Translations under genes and position numbers: made by a program | Notes under the pieces: generated by a model | Database searches by the model: none | What the model was told of the DNA's origin: nothing | What the model saw: the letters and a program-made list of their open reading frames with translations, nothing else | Source: Paracoccus thiocyanatus | GTDB lineage: Bacteria; Pseudomonadota; Alphaproteobacteria; Rhodobacterales; Rhodobacteraceae | Assembly (NCBI RefSeq): GCF_900156255.1 | Contig: NZ_FTMK01000001.1 | Location: 62,001-126,000, forward strand | Direction of reading: 5' to 3' | Length of the DNA: 64,000 bases | Shown here: piece by piece, positions 35,517 to 44,934 of the stretch | Layout of the letters: each line of letters begins with the position of its first letter | Position numbering within the stretch: position 1 is the first letter of the stretch

Positions 35517-36701
35517 TTAGCGATAGCTGACCACGTTCAGCTTGCCGCCCTTGAAATCCACCTCGCGATAGACGCCGGCGCTTTCGCCCGGTTCGACCAG
35601 CTCGACCGAGGTGGCGCCGACATAGTCGATATCCGTGCCTGCGGCGAGCAGTTCCAGCCCCTTGGCCAGTTCGCCCGGATAGATCTTTTCGCCGGGGGCG
35701 TTGGCGATTTCCATCACCTTGTCCTTATAGACCTTGGGGTCCGAAGACTTGGCGGCCTGCATGGCCAGAAGCATCAGCGCGCTGGCATCATAGGATTCGC
35801 CGGCATAGGCCGAGGTGCCGTCGAAGCCCGCTGCGGTGGCGAGTTCGGCGAACTTGTCATGGCCTTCGCCCTCGGCCGAGGGGTTCTGGCCGAACGAGGT
35901 TTCCAACTGCGCGCCGAACTTGTCGGCCAGGGTCTGGTTCACCATCCCGTCGGGCAGCACGAAGGTTTCGAAGGCGCCCGTGTCCAGCGAACCCTGGATA
36001 ACGCCCGAGCCGCCCTGGTCGGCATAGCCGGCGACGACCAGCGCATCGCCGCCCGCCGCGGCCAGCGCCGCGACCTCGGCCGAATAGTCGGCCTTGCCGT
36101 CGTCATGGGCCGAAACCACGGTGATTTCGCCGCCCTTGTCCTTGTAGGCCTGGGCAAAGCTGTCGGCCAGGCCCTTGCCATAGTCGTTGTTGGTATAGGT
36201 CACGGCGACACTGTTGATGCCGCGTTCCAGCACGATATCGGCCATGACTTCGCCCTGGCGCGCGTCCGAGGGCGAGGTGCGGAAGAAGAAGCCCTTGTCG
36301 TCGATGGTCGAAAGCGCCGGCGAGGTCGCCGAGGGCGAGATCATCACTACGCCCTGCGGCACGCCCACCTGTTCCAGCGAGGCGATCGCTTCGCCCGAAC
36401 ACATGCCGCCCATGACGCCCCGGACCCCTTCGGCAGTGACCAGGCGGGTGACGGCGGCGACCGAGGCGGCCGCGTCGATGCAGGTGTTGTCCGCCACCAC
36501 CGGCGTCACGGTCGAGCCGTCCAGCAGCTTGCCGCTGTCCGAGACCTCTTTCATCGCCAGTTCCGCGGCCTTCTGCATGGCTGGCGCGATGGATTCCAGG
36601 GGGCCGGTCAGGCCCAAAGAGATGCCCATCTTGATTTCCTCGGCACCGGCTGCGCCGGCCAGCAAGGCTCCGGCGGCGCTGGCCAGAAGAAGCTTTTTCA
36701 T
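35517..36701 (-). CDS. Liv-type ABC transporter substrate-binding protein
   Basis: A 394-residue periplasmic binding protein of the branched-chain amino acid/amide (HAAT) family. MKKLLLASAAGALLAGAAGA is a signal peptide cleaved near residue 20. The mature part starts EEIKMGISLGLTGPLESIAP and has GVMGGMCSGEA and TYTNNDYGKGLADSFAQ, which belong to the first and second lobes. The start is set by AGGGAG upstream. First gene of the operon. Ligand is unknown: branched-chain amino acids are the default, though amides or purine-derived ureides are possible given the uraH neighbour. Confidence 0.9.
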   Translation of the reverse strand: MKKLLLASAAGALLAGAAGAEEIKMGISLGLTGPLESIAPAMQKAAELAMKEVSDSGKLLDGSTVTPVVADNTCIDAAASVAAVTRLVTAEGVRGVMGGMCSGEAIASLEQVGVPQGVVMISPSATSPALSTIDDKGFFFRTSPSDARQGEVMADIVLERGINSVAVTYTNNDYGKGLADSFAQAYKDKGGEITVVSAHDDGKADYSAEVAALAAAGGDALVVAGYADQGGSGVIQGSLDTGAFETFVLPDGMVNQTLADKFGAQLETSFGQNPSAEGEGHDKFAELATAAGFDGTSAYAGESYDASALMLLAMQAAKSSDPKVYKDKVMEIANAPGEKIYPGELAKGLELLAAGTDIDYVGATSVELVEPGESAGVYREVDFKGGKLNVVSYR

Positions 36702-36728
36702 CAGTCGTCTCCCTGAGTGGAACATTGT

Positions 36729-36747
36729 CCTGTCTGACAGGTTATAA
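36729..36747 (-). promoter_or_regulatory. Candidate Liv operon promoter and palindromic operator
   Basis: On the minus strand TTATAA (36747-36742) could be the -10 box, and the perfect 6-1-6 palindrome CCTGTC-A-GACAGG (36741-36729) follows at once, over the expected start of transcription. A repressor bound there would block initiation. No good -35 box is visible. Regulator unknown; the adjacent GlxA-type gene is a candidate. Confidence 0.4.
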
Positions 36748-36825
36748 GCGCCCGAATGAAAAGAAAAGCGTGTTGGCGGCTGGATAAAACGGCAATTCCG
36801 GCGCTGTGCCGCAACGGAAGACCGG

Positions 36826-37836
36826 CTATTGGGCAGCGGCCGCGCCCCGTTCGCGATAGGGGGTGCAGCCATAGGTCGCACGGTAGCATTTCGAAAAATG
36901 CGCCGCCGAGCCGAAGCCGCAGGCCAGCGCGATCTCCATCACGCTCATCCGGGTCTGGCGCAGCAGGTGATGTGCGCGTTCCAGGCGCAGTTCCATGTAA
37001 TGCCGCTTGGGCGAGCGGCCCAGATGGCGCGCGAACAGCCGTTCCAGTTGCCGCGGCGACAGCCCCGCTTCGGCGGCCAGCCGCGCCGGGCTGACCGGAT
37101 CCTCGATATTGGCTTCCATCCGGGCCAGGACCTGCGCCAGGCGGGGGTGACGGGCGACCATCCGGCCGGGGCTGGACATGCGCTGGTGATCCTGTTCCGA
37201 CCGGATGGCGGCATGGATCAACTGGTCGGCCACGCGGCCCGCCAATGCCGCGCCATGGTCGCGGGCGATCTGGTGCAGCATCAGGTCGATGGCGGCGGTG
37301 CCGCCGGCGGCGGTCAGCCGGTTGCCGTCCTCGACAAAGACGGTGCGGATCAGCGTCACATCGGGAAACCGCTCGGCAAAGCCGTCCTGGTTTTCCCAAT
37401 GGATGGTCGCGCGGCGGCCGTCCAGCAGCCCGGCCTCGGCCAGCACCCAGGCGCCGGTGCAAAGCGCGCCGATGCGGGTGCCGCGCCGCGCCTCTCGGCG
37501 CAGCCAGGCCAGCACCGGCCGGCTGGCCGCGCGCTCGACATCCAGCCCGCCGCAGACCAGCAGCGTATCGTCGCGCCGCGTCTCGGCCAGCGGGCCGTCA
37601 AGAAGGATGCGCGCCCCGTTCGAGCAGGTGGCGGCCTCGGCCCGTTCGCCGATCAGCCGCCAATCGTAAAGCGCCCGCCCCGCAAGCCGGTTGGCCAGTC
37701 GCAGCGGCTCGATCGCGGCGGCAAAGGAAACCATGGTGAAGCGGTCCAGCAGCAGGAAGACATAGCGCCGCGTTCCGGTTGCCCCTGGCGCCGGCGGTTC
37801 CGAAACTGGAATGACTGCTGGAACGGGCTCTGGCAT
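36826..37836 (-). CDS. GlxA family regulator (DJ-1/PfpI-like plus AraC domain)
   Basis: A 336-residue regulator. Residues about 23-190 form a DJ-1/PfpI-like domain ([53 protein letters not shown] with the nucleophile-elbow Cys), and residues about 235-330 an AraC-type double helix-turn-helix ([42 protein letters not shown]). GlxA relatives often control catabolism of glycine betaine, carnitine, dimethylglycine or arginine. It lies upstream of the Liv operon in the same direction and divergent from the DAHP synthase gene. Effector is unknown. Confidence 0.9.
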   Translation of the reverse strand: MPEPVPAVIPVSEPPAPGATGTRRYVFLLLDRFTMVSFAAAIEPLRLANRLAGRALYDWRLIGERAEAATCSNGARILLDGPLAETRRDDTLLVCGGLDVERAASRPVLAWLRREARRGTRIGALCTGAWVLAEAGLLDGRRATIHWENQDGFAERFPDVTLIRTVFVEDGNRLTAAGGTAAIDLMLHQIARDHGAALAGRVADQLIHAAIRSEQDHQRMSSPGRMVARHPRLAQVLARMEANIEDPVSPARLAAEAGLSPRQLERLFARHLGRSPKRHYMELRLERAHHLLRQTRMSVMEIALACGFGSAAHFSKCYRATYGCTPYRERGAAAAQ

Positions 37837-37956
37837 GTCGGTCGCGCATGTGCAATTCGCGCCAGATCAGCAGGCAATCGCGGCGCTTGCAAGGCTTTTC
37901 CTTTGGTCCTGCACGTTCTATATGGCACGCACCGCTTGCTACGGAAGGACAGGATC

Positions 37957-39363
37957 ATGGCACCGAACAATTCCAGCCCCGCGACCCCGGCAAAGGCTTG
38001 GGACAAGCGCGGCTGGCGCGCCTATCCGCGCGTCCAGATGCCGGACTATCCCGACCAGGCCGCCATCGCCGCGGTCGAGGCGCAGCTTGCCAAATACCCG
38101 CCGCTGGTCTTTGCCGGCGAGGCGCGCCGGCTCAAGGCCGCGCTGGGGCAGGTCGCGGACGGCCGCGCCTTCCTGTTGCAGGGCGGCGATTGCGCGGAAA
38201 GCTTTGCCGAATTTTCCGCCGACAACATCCGCGACACCTTCAAGGTCATGTTGCAGATGGCCGTGGTGCTGACCTGGGGCGCGCAATTGCCGGTGGTCAA
38301 GGTCGGCCGCATGGCCGGCCAGTTCGCCAAGCCGCGCAGCACCCCCACCGAGACGATGGGCGAACAGGAACTGCCCAGCTATCGCGGCGACATCATCAAC
38401 GGCTTCGACTTCACCCCCGAAGCGCGCATCCCCGACCCGCAGCGGATGCTGGCGGCCTATACCCAGGCGGCGGCCTCGCTGAACCTGCTGCGCGCCTTTT
38501 CGACCGGCGGCTATGCCGACATCCACCGGGTGCAAAGCTGGATCAGCGATTTCACCGGCGGCGAGGAAGCCGCGCGCTATCGCGACATCGCCGAGCGGAT
38601 CAGCGACGCCATGGCCTTCATGGCGGCGGCTGGCGTGACTTCGGAAACCGCGCATGACCTGGGCAAGGTGGATTTCTACACCAGCCACGAAGCCCTGCTG
38701 CTGGAATATGAAGAGGCGCTGGCGCGCATCGATTCGACCACCGGCCTGCCGGTCGCGGGTTCGGGCCACATGATCTGGATCGGCGACCGCACCCGCCAGG
38801 TCGACGGCGCGCATGTCGAGTTCTGCCGCGGCGTGCAGAACCCGATCGGGCTGAAATGCGGCCCCTCGATCAGCGACAGCGACCTCAAGACGCTGCTGGC
38901 GCGGCTGAACCCGGAAAACGAGCCGGGCCGGCTGACGCTGATCGCGCGCTTTGGCGCCGGTTCGGTCGGCGACCACCTGCCGCGGCTGATCAAGGCCGTG
39001 CGCGAAGAGGGGGCGAATGTCGTCTGGTCCTGCGACCCGATGCATGGAAACACCATCAAGTCGGCCTCGGGCTTCAAGACCAGGCCCTTCGATTCGGTGC
39101 TGCGCGAAGTGCGCGAGTTCTTTGCCGTCCACCGCGCCGAAGGCACCATCCCCGGCGGCGTGCATTTCGAGATGACCGGCCAGGACGTCACCGAATGCAC
39201 CGGCGGCGTGCGCGCCGTCACCGACGAGGACCTGTCGAGCCGCTATCACACCGCCTGCGACCCGCGGCTGAATGCCAGCCAGTCGCTGGAGCTGGCCTTC
39301 CTGGTGGCCGAGGAACTGCACAACCGCCGCATCAACGGCAACAGGCAGGTCAAGGCCGGCTGA
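37957..39363 (+). CDS. aroG: Class II DAHP synthase
   Basis: A 468-residue plant-type (class II) 3-deoxy-7-phosphoheptulonate synthase, first step of the shikimate pathway. Motifs are [14 protein letters not shown] at the N-terminus, [11 protein letters not shown] (metal-binding Cys), FAKPRS, GRMAGQ, CGPSIS and [10 protein letters not shown] (metal-site His), and [10 protein letters not shown]. Plant-like enzymes of this kind are usual in Rhodobacterales. The start ATG at 37957 follows GGAAGGACAGG. The gene symbol is a convention; strict E. coli AroG is class I. Confidence 0.94.
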   Translation: MAPNNSSPATPAKAWDKRGWRAYPRVQMPDYPDQAAIAAVEAQLAKYPPLVFAGEARRLKAALGQVADGRAFLLQGGDCAESFAEFSADNIRDTFKVMLQMAVVLTWGAQLPVVKVGRMAGQFAKPRSTPTETMGEQELPSYRGDIINGFDFTPEARIPDPQRMLAAYTQAAASLNLLRAFSTGGYADIHRVQSWISDFTGGEEAARYRDIAERISDAMAFMAAAGVTSETAHDLGKVDFYTSHEALLLEYEEALARIDSTTGLPVAGSGHMIWIGDRTRQVDGAHVEFCRGVQNPIGLKCGPSISDSDLKTLLARLNPENEPGRLTLIARFGAGSVGDHLPRLIKAVREEGANVVWSCDPMHGNTIKSASGFKTRPFDSVLREVREFFAVHRAEGTIPGGVHFEMTGQDVTECTGGVRAVTDEDLSSRYHTACDPRLNASQSLELAFLVAEELHNRRINGNRQVKAG

Positions 39364-39400
39364 CCGGCCCGGCGCGCGGCCAGGCCGCCGCCCGCGCGGG

Positions 39401-40168
39401 TCAGGACCGCGGCGGGCGGGGTTGGCCCGGCTTGCCGTTGCTGATCACGCGAAAGCGGGCGCGGCGCGCGGCGGGGCTGCCGTCATCGGGCGGGGCGTCC
39501 TGGTCCGGCCGCCCCTTCCACCGCTGCGGCGCATCGGCAAAGCCCGGATGCGACGGCGACGGCTCCAGCACCCTGGCGCCGGGGATGACCGGGAATTCGG
39601 CATCCGAAACCAGGTCGAAGCGGCGCGGGCTTTCGCCCATCTCGCCCTCGGCCACCAGCCCGCCAAGGGCGCGTGTCACATCCCCCAGGTCGGATCGCAG
39701 CGGCAACAGCAGCATCCGCCCGACCAGCGCCGGGCGGCCATAGCCGGCCGGAGAGCCAAGCGCCAGTTCGGCGATTTGCGGCGCGCGGAACACGCTTTCC
39801 AGAACGTCCGAAAGCCGGCCGCGCGAACTGGTATTCAGCAGGGCGCAAAGCGGCATGCCGCGCACCTCCATGCCCATCAGGTCGACAAGGTGGCGTCCGG
39901 CCAGCCGGAAGCGGGCCGCGCCGGGGGCGATGCGTTCCAGGATAAAGGCATAGTCCAGGGACCGGCGAATCCCCCGTGGCTCGACGTCGGCGCGGTCGGG
40001 GATGGCGCGGCCGTGGCGCAGCCCTTCCCAATAGCCGCGCAACTCGCCCAGGATGCGGTCCATCTGCACGGGTTCGTAATCGGAAAGCCGCAGCAGCCTG
40101 CCGGGCCGGCCATGCGGCGGGCCGGGCTTGTGCGGGGGGTTCCCGTCCTGTCCCTGATCGTCCGACAT
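39401..40168 (-). CDS. PAS_5-type domain protein
   Basis: A 255-residue protein with no signal peptide. The middle part (about 45-190) fits the PAS_5 family of small alphaproteobacterial PAS proteins: YWEGLRHGRAIPDRADVEPRGIRRSLDYAFILERI, followed by ARFRLAGRHLVDLMGMEVRGMPL (both shown in short pieces of the same stretch). The C-terminus is Pro/Arg-rich and probably disordered. I chose the ATG at 40168 because AAGGCGAGG precedes it. Ligand and partner are unknown; related proteins modulate cell cycle or polar signalling. Confidence 0.7.
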   Translation of the reverse strand: MSDDQGQDGNPPHKPGPPHGRPGRLLRLSDYEPVQMDRILGELRGYWEGLRHGRAIPDRADVEPRGIRRSLDYAFILERIAPGAARFRLAGRHLVDLMGMEVRGMPLCALLNTSSRGRLSDVLESVFRAPQIAELALGSPAGYGRPALVGRMLLLPLRSDLGDVTRALGGLVAEGEMGESPRRFDLVSDAEFPVIPGARVLEPSPSHPGFADAPQRWKGRPDQDAPPDDGSPAARRARFRVISNGKPGQPRPPRS

Positions 40169-40355
40169 CCGCCTCGCCTTGACCGCCCAACCGTGCAACA
40201 TGGTACTGCTGGAAATCTAGACCTTTCCTTTCCGCCTGCCGAGCGAATTCTTTCCCGATGGTTAAAAACCCGGCCCCAGGCGGCGGCGCGGGGGCTTGAC
40301 CCGGCCCGTGGGCGGGGCCATTCAGGCGGCGCTGGAACGGCATGGGGCAGGCGCG

Positions 40356-40994
40356 ATGGAGATGGAGCGGAGCGGACTTCTGGTGATCCTGTCCTCGCCC
40401 TCGGGGGCGGGCAAGTCGACGCTGGCGCGGCGGCTGATGGACTGGGATCCTGGCTTGCGCTTTTCCGTCTCGGCCACCACCCGCAAGCCGCGTCCCGGCG
40501 AGGCCGAGGGCGAGCATTACTATTTTCGCAGCGCCGCCGAATTTCGCGCCATGGTCGCCGCGGGCGAGATGCTGGAACATGCCGAGGTTTTCGGCAATTT
40601 CTACGGCACCCCCCGCACCCCGGTCGAAGAGGCGATGCGGGCGGGGCGCGATACGCTGTTCGATGTCGACTGGCAGGGCGGGCAGCAGATCCGCGCCTCG
40701 TCGCTGGGCGGGCATGTCGTGTCGATCTTCGTGCTGCCGCCCAGCCTGGCCGAGCTGGAGCGCCGGCTGGTCGGTCGCCAGCAGGACGCGCCCGAGGTCA
40801 TCGCCGCCCGCATGCGCAAAAGCCGCGATGAGATCAGCCATTGGGCGGAATACGACTATGTCATCGTCAATGACGACGTCGAGCGCAGCGTCGAGGCGCT
40901 GAAGACCATCCTGAAAGCCGAGCGGATGCGCCGGGCCCGGCAGGTGGGACTGGGCCCCTTTGTCCGCGCCCTCATGGAAGAGGAAAACGCATGA
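40356..40994 (+). CDS. gmk: Guanylate kinase
   Basis: A 212-residue enzyme converting GMP to GDP with ATP. It has the P-loop [10 protein letters not shown] (13-22), [13 protein letters not shown] for GMP binding, and [13 protein letters not shown] followed by [10 protein letters not shown]. The ATG at 40356 gives the usual length; an upstream TTG would add 20 residues that do not belong to the fold. It overlaps the carbonic anhydrase gene as ATGA, first of a three-gene coupled operon with phoR. Confidence 0.95.
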   Translation: MEMERSGLLVILSSPSGAGKSTLARRLMDWDPGLRFSVSATTRKPRPGEAEGEHYYFRSAAEFRAMVAAGEMLEHAEVFGNFYGTPRTPVEEAMRAGRDTLFDVDWQGGQQIRASSLGGHVVSIFVLPPSLAELERRLVGRQQDAPEVIAARMRKSRDEISHWAEYDYVIVNDDVERSVEALKTILKAERMRRARQVGLGPFVRALMEEENA

Positions 40995-41518
40995 TCTGGG
41001 ATCTGGACGGTATCGCGCCAGAAATCGCCGCGGACGCCTGGGTGGCGCCGGATGCGCAGCTTATGGGCCGGGTCGTGCTGGAACCGGGCGCCAGCGTCTG
41101 GTTCGGCGCCGTGCTGCGCGGCGATAACGAGGAAATCCGCGTCGGCCGCAATTCGAACGTGCAGGACCTGGTCGTCTGTCATACCGATATCGGTTTTCCG
41201 CTGAGCATCGGCGCGAACTGCACCATCGGCCACCGGGCCATCCTGCATGGCTGCACCATCGAGGACGGCGCGCTGATCGGCATGGGCGCGATCATCCTGA
41301 ACGGGGCGCGGATCGGCGCCGGCTCGCTGATCGGCGCCGGTGCGCTGGTGGCCGAAAACAAGGTGATCCCGCCCGGTTCGCTGGTCATGGGCGCGCCCGG
41401 CAAGGTGGTGCGCGAACTGGACGAGACGGCGCGGGCGCGGCTGCTGAAATCGGCCGAAGGCTATCGCCGCAACGCCGCGCGCTTTCGCGCCGGGCTGACC
41501 GCCGCATTCGAAGGATGA
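40991..41518 (+). CDS. Gamma-class carbonic anhydrase family protein
   Basis: A 175-residue left-handed beta-helix protein with hexapeptide repeats throughout (e.g. [19 protein letters not shown]). The three zinc histidines are His64, His81 and His86 ([13 protein letters not shown]), matching YrdA/CaiE-like gamma-carbonic anhydrases; the conserved Arg-Asp pair is RGDN (43-46). Many such proteins have no measured anhydrase activity. It overlaps gmk and phoR by four bases on either side. Confidence 0.9.
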   Translation: MIWDLDGIAPEIAADAWVAPDAQLMGRVVLEPGASVWFGAVLRGDNEEIRVGRNSNVQDLVVCHTDIGFPLSIGANCTIGHRAILHGCTIEDGALIGMGAIILNGARIGAGSLIGAGALVAENKVIPPGSLVMGAPGKVVRELDETARARLLKSAEGYRRNAARFRAGLTAAFEG

Positions 41519-42567
41519 TCGAGACGCGGCTGCATGCGCTTTTGCGCGGCGTGCCGGTGGCCATGCTGGCGGTGGACGGCCAGGCGCGCATCATCGGCGC
41601 CAACGAGGCGGCCGAGGCGCTTTTGGGCGCGGTGCCGGGCGGGCGGCCCTTTGTCACCGTGCTGCGTCATCCTGAAGTCAACGCGGCGCTGGAGGCGGTT
41701 CTTTCGGGGCAAGAGCGCGCCCGGCTGAATGTCGCCCTGGGCGCGGCCGATCGGCGGATGTTCTGCGAGGTGACGGTCACGGCCCTGGCGGCGCCCGGCC
41801 TGACCGGGGCCGCGGTGGCGATCGAGGACCGTTCCCGCGACGAGGAAATCGAACAGATGCGCCGCGATTTCGTCGCCAATGTCAGCCATGAACTGCGCAC
41901 GCCGCTGACGGCGCTGATGGGGTTCATCGAAACCTTGCGCGGCCCGGCCCGCAACGACCCCGCCGCCCGCGACCGCTTCCTGGACATCATGGAGCGCGAG
42001 GCGGGGCGGATGAACCGGCTGGTCGCCGATCTTCTGTCGCTAAGCCGGGTCGAACAGGACGAGCGCCGCCGCCCCGCGCAAGGCCTGGACCTGGCGGCGC
42101 TGCTGCGCGGCGTGGCGGCGACGCTGGCCCCGGCCGCCGCCGCGGCCCAGGTGCGGCTGGAGATGCAGGGCGCCGACGGGCAGGTGATGGTGCCGGGCGA
42201 TGCCGACCAGCTTGTGCAGGTCTTTCACAACCTGATCGAGAATGCGGTGAAATACGGTGCCGCCGGCGGGGTGGCGACCGTGACGCTGGAACGGCTGGCG
42301 CATGAGCCGGTGCTGCGCGGCCCTGCCTGGTCGGTCTGCGTCGCCGACCAGGGCGAGGGGATCGACCCCCAGCACCTGCCGCGCCTGACCGAGCGGTTTT
42401 ATCGCGTCGACACGCATCGTTCACGCGAACAGGGCGGCACCGGGCTGGGTTTGGCCATCGTCAAGCATATCGTGAACCGCCACCGCGGCCGGCTGCGCAT
42501 CGAAAGCGAACGCGGGCAGGGCAGTCGCTTTACCGTCATCCTGCCCGAACAGGTCGGCCGCATCTGA
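41515..42567 (+). CDS. phoR: PhoR-like sensor histidine kinase lacking membrane helices
   Basis: A 350-residue kinase: a PAS-like input at about 8-105 ([25 protein letters not shown]), the H-box [16 protein letters not shown] with His125, and the ATPase domain with [17 protein letters not shown] and [16 protein letters not shown]. These match PhoR, the phosphate-starvation kinase, but the two N-terminal transmembrane helices of E. coli PhoR are absent, as in other Rhodobacterales. No response regulator, pst or phoU gene is next to it; instead it is coupled by a four-base overlap to the carbonic anhydrase gene. The role is likely but not certain. Confidence 0.82.
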   Translation: MIETRLHALLRGVPVAMLAVDGQARIIGANEAAEALLGAVPGGRPFVTVLRHPEVNAALEAVLSGQERARLNVALGAADRRMFCEVTVTALAAPGLTGAAVAIEDRSRDEEIEQMRRDFVANVSHELRTPLTALMGFIETLRGPARNDPAARDRFLDIMEREAGRMNRLVADLLSLSRVEQDERRRPAQGLDLAALLRGVAATLAPAAAAAQVRLEMQGADGQVMVPGDADQLVQVFHNLIENAVKYGAAGGVATVTLERLAHEPVLRGPAWSVCVADQGEGIDPQHLPRLTERFYRVDTHRSREQGGTGLGLAIVKHIVNRHRGRLRIESERGQGSRFTVILPEQVGRI

Positions 42568-42593
42568 CCGGCAAATGGCAGGGGGCGGACATG

Positions 42594-42619
42594 AAAAAGG
42601 CGGAGAAAATCCCCGCCTT
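42594..42619 (-). terminator. Rho-independent terminator of purF
   Basis: On the minus strand AAGGCGG pairs with CCGCCTT across a nine-base loop and is followed by TTTTT. It lies 31 bases after the purF stop, in the convergent purF/phoR gap. Confidence 0.8.
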
Positions 42620-42649
42620 CGTCAACATCCGCCGTCCCGGCTGCCGCGA

Positions 42650-44149
42650 TCACTCGGCGGCGTGGCCGGTGACCGAACGCGCCGCACAGTTGGATTTCAT
42701 GCGGAAGCCGCGTTCCAACTGGTCAAAGGGCGCCACCGGATATTCGCCCGAGAAACAGGCGTCGCAATATTGCGGGCAGGACTTGTTGCGGCCCTGCGGC
42801 TCGCCCACGGCGCGATAAAGCCCGTCCAGCGATACAAAGGCCAGGCTGTCGACGCCGATCCAGTCGCGCATCTCTGCCTCGGACATCTGCGCGGCCAGAA
42901 GCTTGTCGCGGTCGGGGGTGTCCACGCCGTAAAAGCAGGGCCAGGCGGTCGGCGGGCTGGCGATGCGGAAATGCACCTCGGCCGCGCCGGCATCCAGGAT
43001 CATGTCCTTGATCTTGCGGCTGGTCGTGCCGCGCACCACCGAATCGTCCACCAGCACCACCCGCTTGCCCTTGACCAGCGCGCGGTTCACGTTCAGCTTC
43101 AGCCGCACGCCCATATTGCGGATCTGCTCGGTCGGCTCGATGAAGGTCCGGCCCATGTATTGGTTGCGGATGATGCCCATGCCAAAGGGAATGCCGCTTT
43201 CATGGGCATAGCCGATGGCGGCCGGGGTGCCGCTGTCGGGCACGGGACAGACAAGGTCGGCATCGACCGGGGCCTCGCGCGCCAGTTCCACGCCGATCTG
43301 GCGCCGCGTCTCATAGACGGAACGGCCGCCGATGATCGAATCGGGGCGCGAGAAATAGACATGTTCGAAGATGCAGAACCGGCCGGTCGAGGGGCCGAAG
43401 GGGCGCGAGCTTTCGATCTCGCCCTTGGAGATCACCACCATTTCGCCCGGCTCGATCTCGCGCAGGAACTCGGCGCCGATGATGTCGAGCGCGCAGGTTT
43501 CCGACGCCAGCACGAAACCGTCATCGCCGATCCGGCCCAGCACCAGCGGCCGCACGCCCAAGGGGTCGCGCACGCCGATCAGCTTGGTGCGGGTCATGGC
43601 GATGACGCTGAACGCGCCCTCGACCCGGCGCAGCGCATCCTTCATCCGTTCGGGGATGTTGCGCTGGATGGACCTTGCCATCAGATGGATGATGCATTCG
43701 CTGTCGGACGAGGACTGGAAGATCGAGCCGCGCTCGATCAGTTCGCGGCGCAGCGCCATGGCATTGGTGATGTTGCCGTTATGCGCGATGGCGCAGCCGC
43801 CCATGGCGAATTCGCCGAAAAAGGGCTGCACGTCGCGGATCGCGGTCGCCGCCTTGGTCCCGGCGGTGGAATAGCGGACATGGCCGATGGCAAGAGAGCC
43901 GGGCAGCGTCTCCATCAGGCCCTGCTTGGTGAAATTGTCGCGCACATAGCCAAAGCGGTGGGCGCTGTTGAAGCCGTGTTCGGCATCATGGGCGATGATG
44001 CCGCCGGCCTCCTGCCCGCGGTGCTGCAAGGCATGCAGCCCCAATGCGACGAAATTGGCGGCATCCGTCACTCCGATCACGCCGAACACGCCGCATTCTT
44101 CATGCAGGCGGTCGGAATCGAAGGGATGGGCAAGGAATGGCTGCATCAT
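42650..44149 (-). CDS. purF: Amidophosphoribosyltransferase
   Basis: A 499-residue enzyme that makes phosphoribosylamine from PRPP and glutamine, the first committed step of purine synthesis. It has the glutaminase N-terminus EECGVFGVIG (nucleophile Cys exposed by removal of the leader peptide), HVRYSTAG, CGIAHNGN-like GGCAIAHNGNITN, and the PRPP loop VVLVDDSVVRGTTS. Two ATGs at 44149 and 44146 and a GTG at 44152 compete; the ATG at 44149 is best spaced from AAGAG. It precedes cvpA in the opposite order to E. coli, with a 131-base gap. Confidence 0.95.
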   Translation of the reverse strand: MMQPFLAHPFDSDRLHEECGVFGVIGVTDAANFVALGLHALQHRGQEAGGIIAHDAEHGFNSAHRFGYVRDNFTKQGLMETLPGSLAIGHVRYSTAGTKAATAIRDVQPFFGEFAMGGCAIAHNGNITNAMALRRELIERGSIFQSSSDSECIIHLMARSIQRNIPERMKDALRRVEGAFSVIAMTRTKLIGVRDPLGVRPLVLGRIGDDGFVLASETCALDIIGAEFLREIEPGEMVVISKGEIESSRPFGPSTGRFCIFEHVYFSRPDSIIGGRSVYETRRQIGVELAREAPVDADLVCPVPDSGTPAAIGYAHESGIPFGMGIIRNQYMGRTFIEPTEQIRNMGVRLKLNVNRALVKGKRVVLVDDSVVRGTTSRKIKDMILDAGAAEVHFRIASPPTAWPCFYGVDTPDRDKLLAAQMSEAEMRDWIGVDSLAFVSLDGLYRAVGEPQGRNKSCPQYCDACFSGEYPVAPFDQLERGFRMKSNCAARSVTGHAAE

Positions 44150-44280
44150 CACCGACTCTTGGGGCTATTCCGGGGCTGTCTACGGGAGGGCTCGACGTCA
44201 ATCTAGGGTGTCGGGCCGACGAAGTCACGCCCCCCGGCCGATCCAGGGGACGATTTATGTCACAAAAAGGCTATATGGCC

Positions 44281-44892
44281 TTAATTCGCAGGTGCGGCCG
44301 GGGCGGGGGGCGGCGTCTGCGCGTCGACCGGCTGGCCGGTGGGGGCACAGCTGCGCACCAGTTGTTCATAGCGGCTGACGACCCAGCCCGGCGCGTCCTG
44401 CGGGATCTGCTGGTCCATCTGGCCGCGCATCCGCTCGAACACCTGGGCCGAGCGGGAATTGTCCACCACCGCGACCGGCTGGCTGGTCATCACCCGGTCG
44501 TAGACGATGAAGGCGATGGCGACCAGCAGGATGCCGCGCGCCACGCCGAACAGGAACCCCATGCCCTGGTCCACGCCCCCCAGCGCCGACCGCTGCACGA
44601 CCGACGAGAACAGCGGCGTGATGATGGAAAACAGCACCAGCGCCAGGGCAAAGACCGCGGCAAAGCCGGCAATGGTGGCCAGTTCGCAACTGTCGGCCAG
44701 GAATTTGTTCAGCCCCGGCACCTGCGCCACCATCGGCCGCACCGTCGGCGCGAAGATGAAGGCCAGCACCGCCGCGCCGATCCAGCCCAGGATCGCCAGC
44801 GATTCGCGCACGAAGCCGCGCGCATAGGCCAGGATCGCCGAGAGGATGATCACGACGGCGACAATGCCGTCGATGATGGTGAATCCGTCCAT
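44281..44892 (-). CDS. cvpA: CvpA family membrane protein
   Basis: A 203-residue protein with four transmembrane helices (TIIDGIVAVVIILSAILAYARGF at the start) and a Pro/Ala-rich C-terminal tail. IVAVVIILSAILAYARGFVRES is the family pattern (quoted over its core GFVRE). CvpA is linked to purF in many bacteria and to envelope integrity in E. coli. It lies directly upstream of purF on the same strand and downstream of radA, so radA-cvpA-purF may be one transcript. Confidence 0.92.
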   Translation of the reverse strand: MDGFTIIDGIVAVVIILSAILAYARGFVRESLAILGWIGAAVLAFIFAPTVRPMVAQVPGLNKFLADSCELATIAGFAAVFALALVLFSIITPLFSSVVQRSALGGVDQGMGFLFGVARGILLVAIAFIVYDRVMTSQPVAVVDNSRSAQVFERMRGQMDQQIPQDAPGWVVSRYEQLVRSCAPTGQPVDAQTPPPAPAAPAN

Positions 44893-44934
44893 TTCACGCC
44901 CCTTTTGCGGCTTTGTCCGCGCTTGGGAACAAGA

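Noticed and set aside
36829..37956. An N-terminal extension of the DAHP synthase opposite the GlxA-type gene
   Set aside because: It is antisense to a clear regulator. The enzyme's own N-terminus and ribosome-binding site fix the start at 37957.
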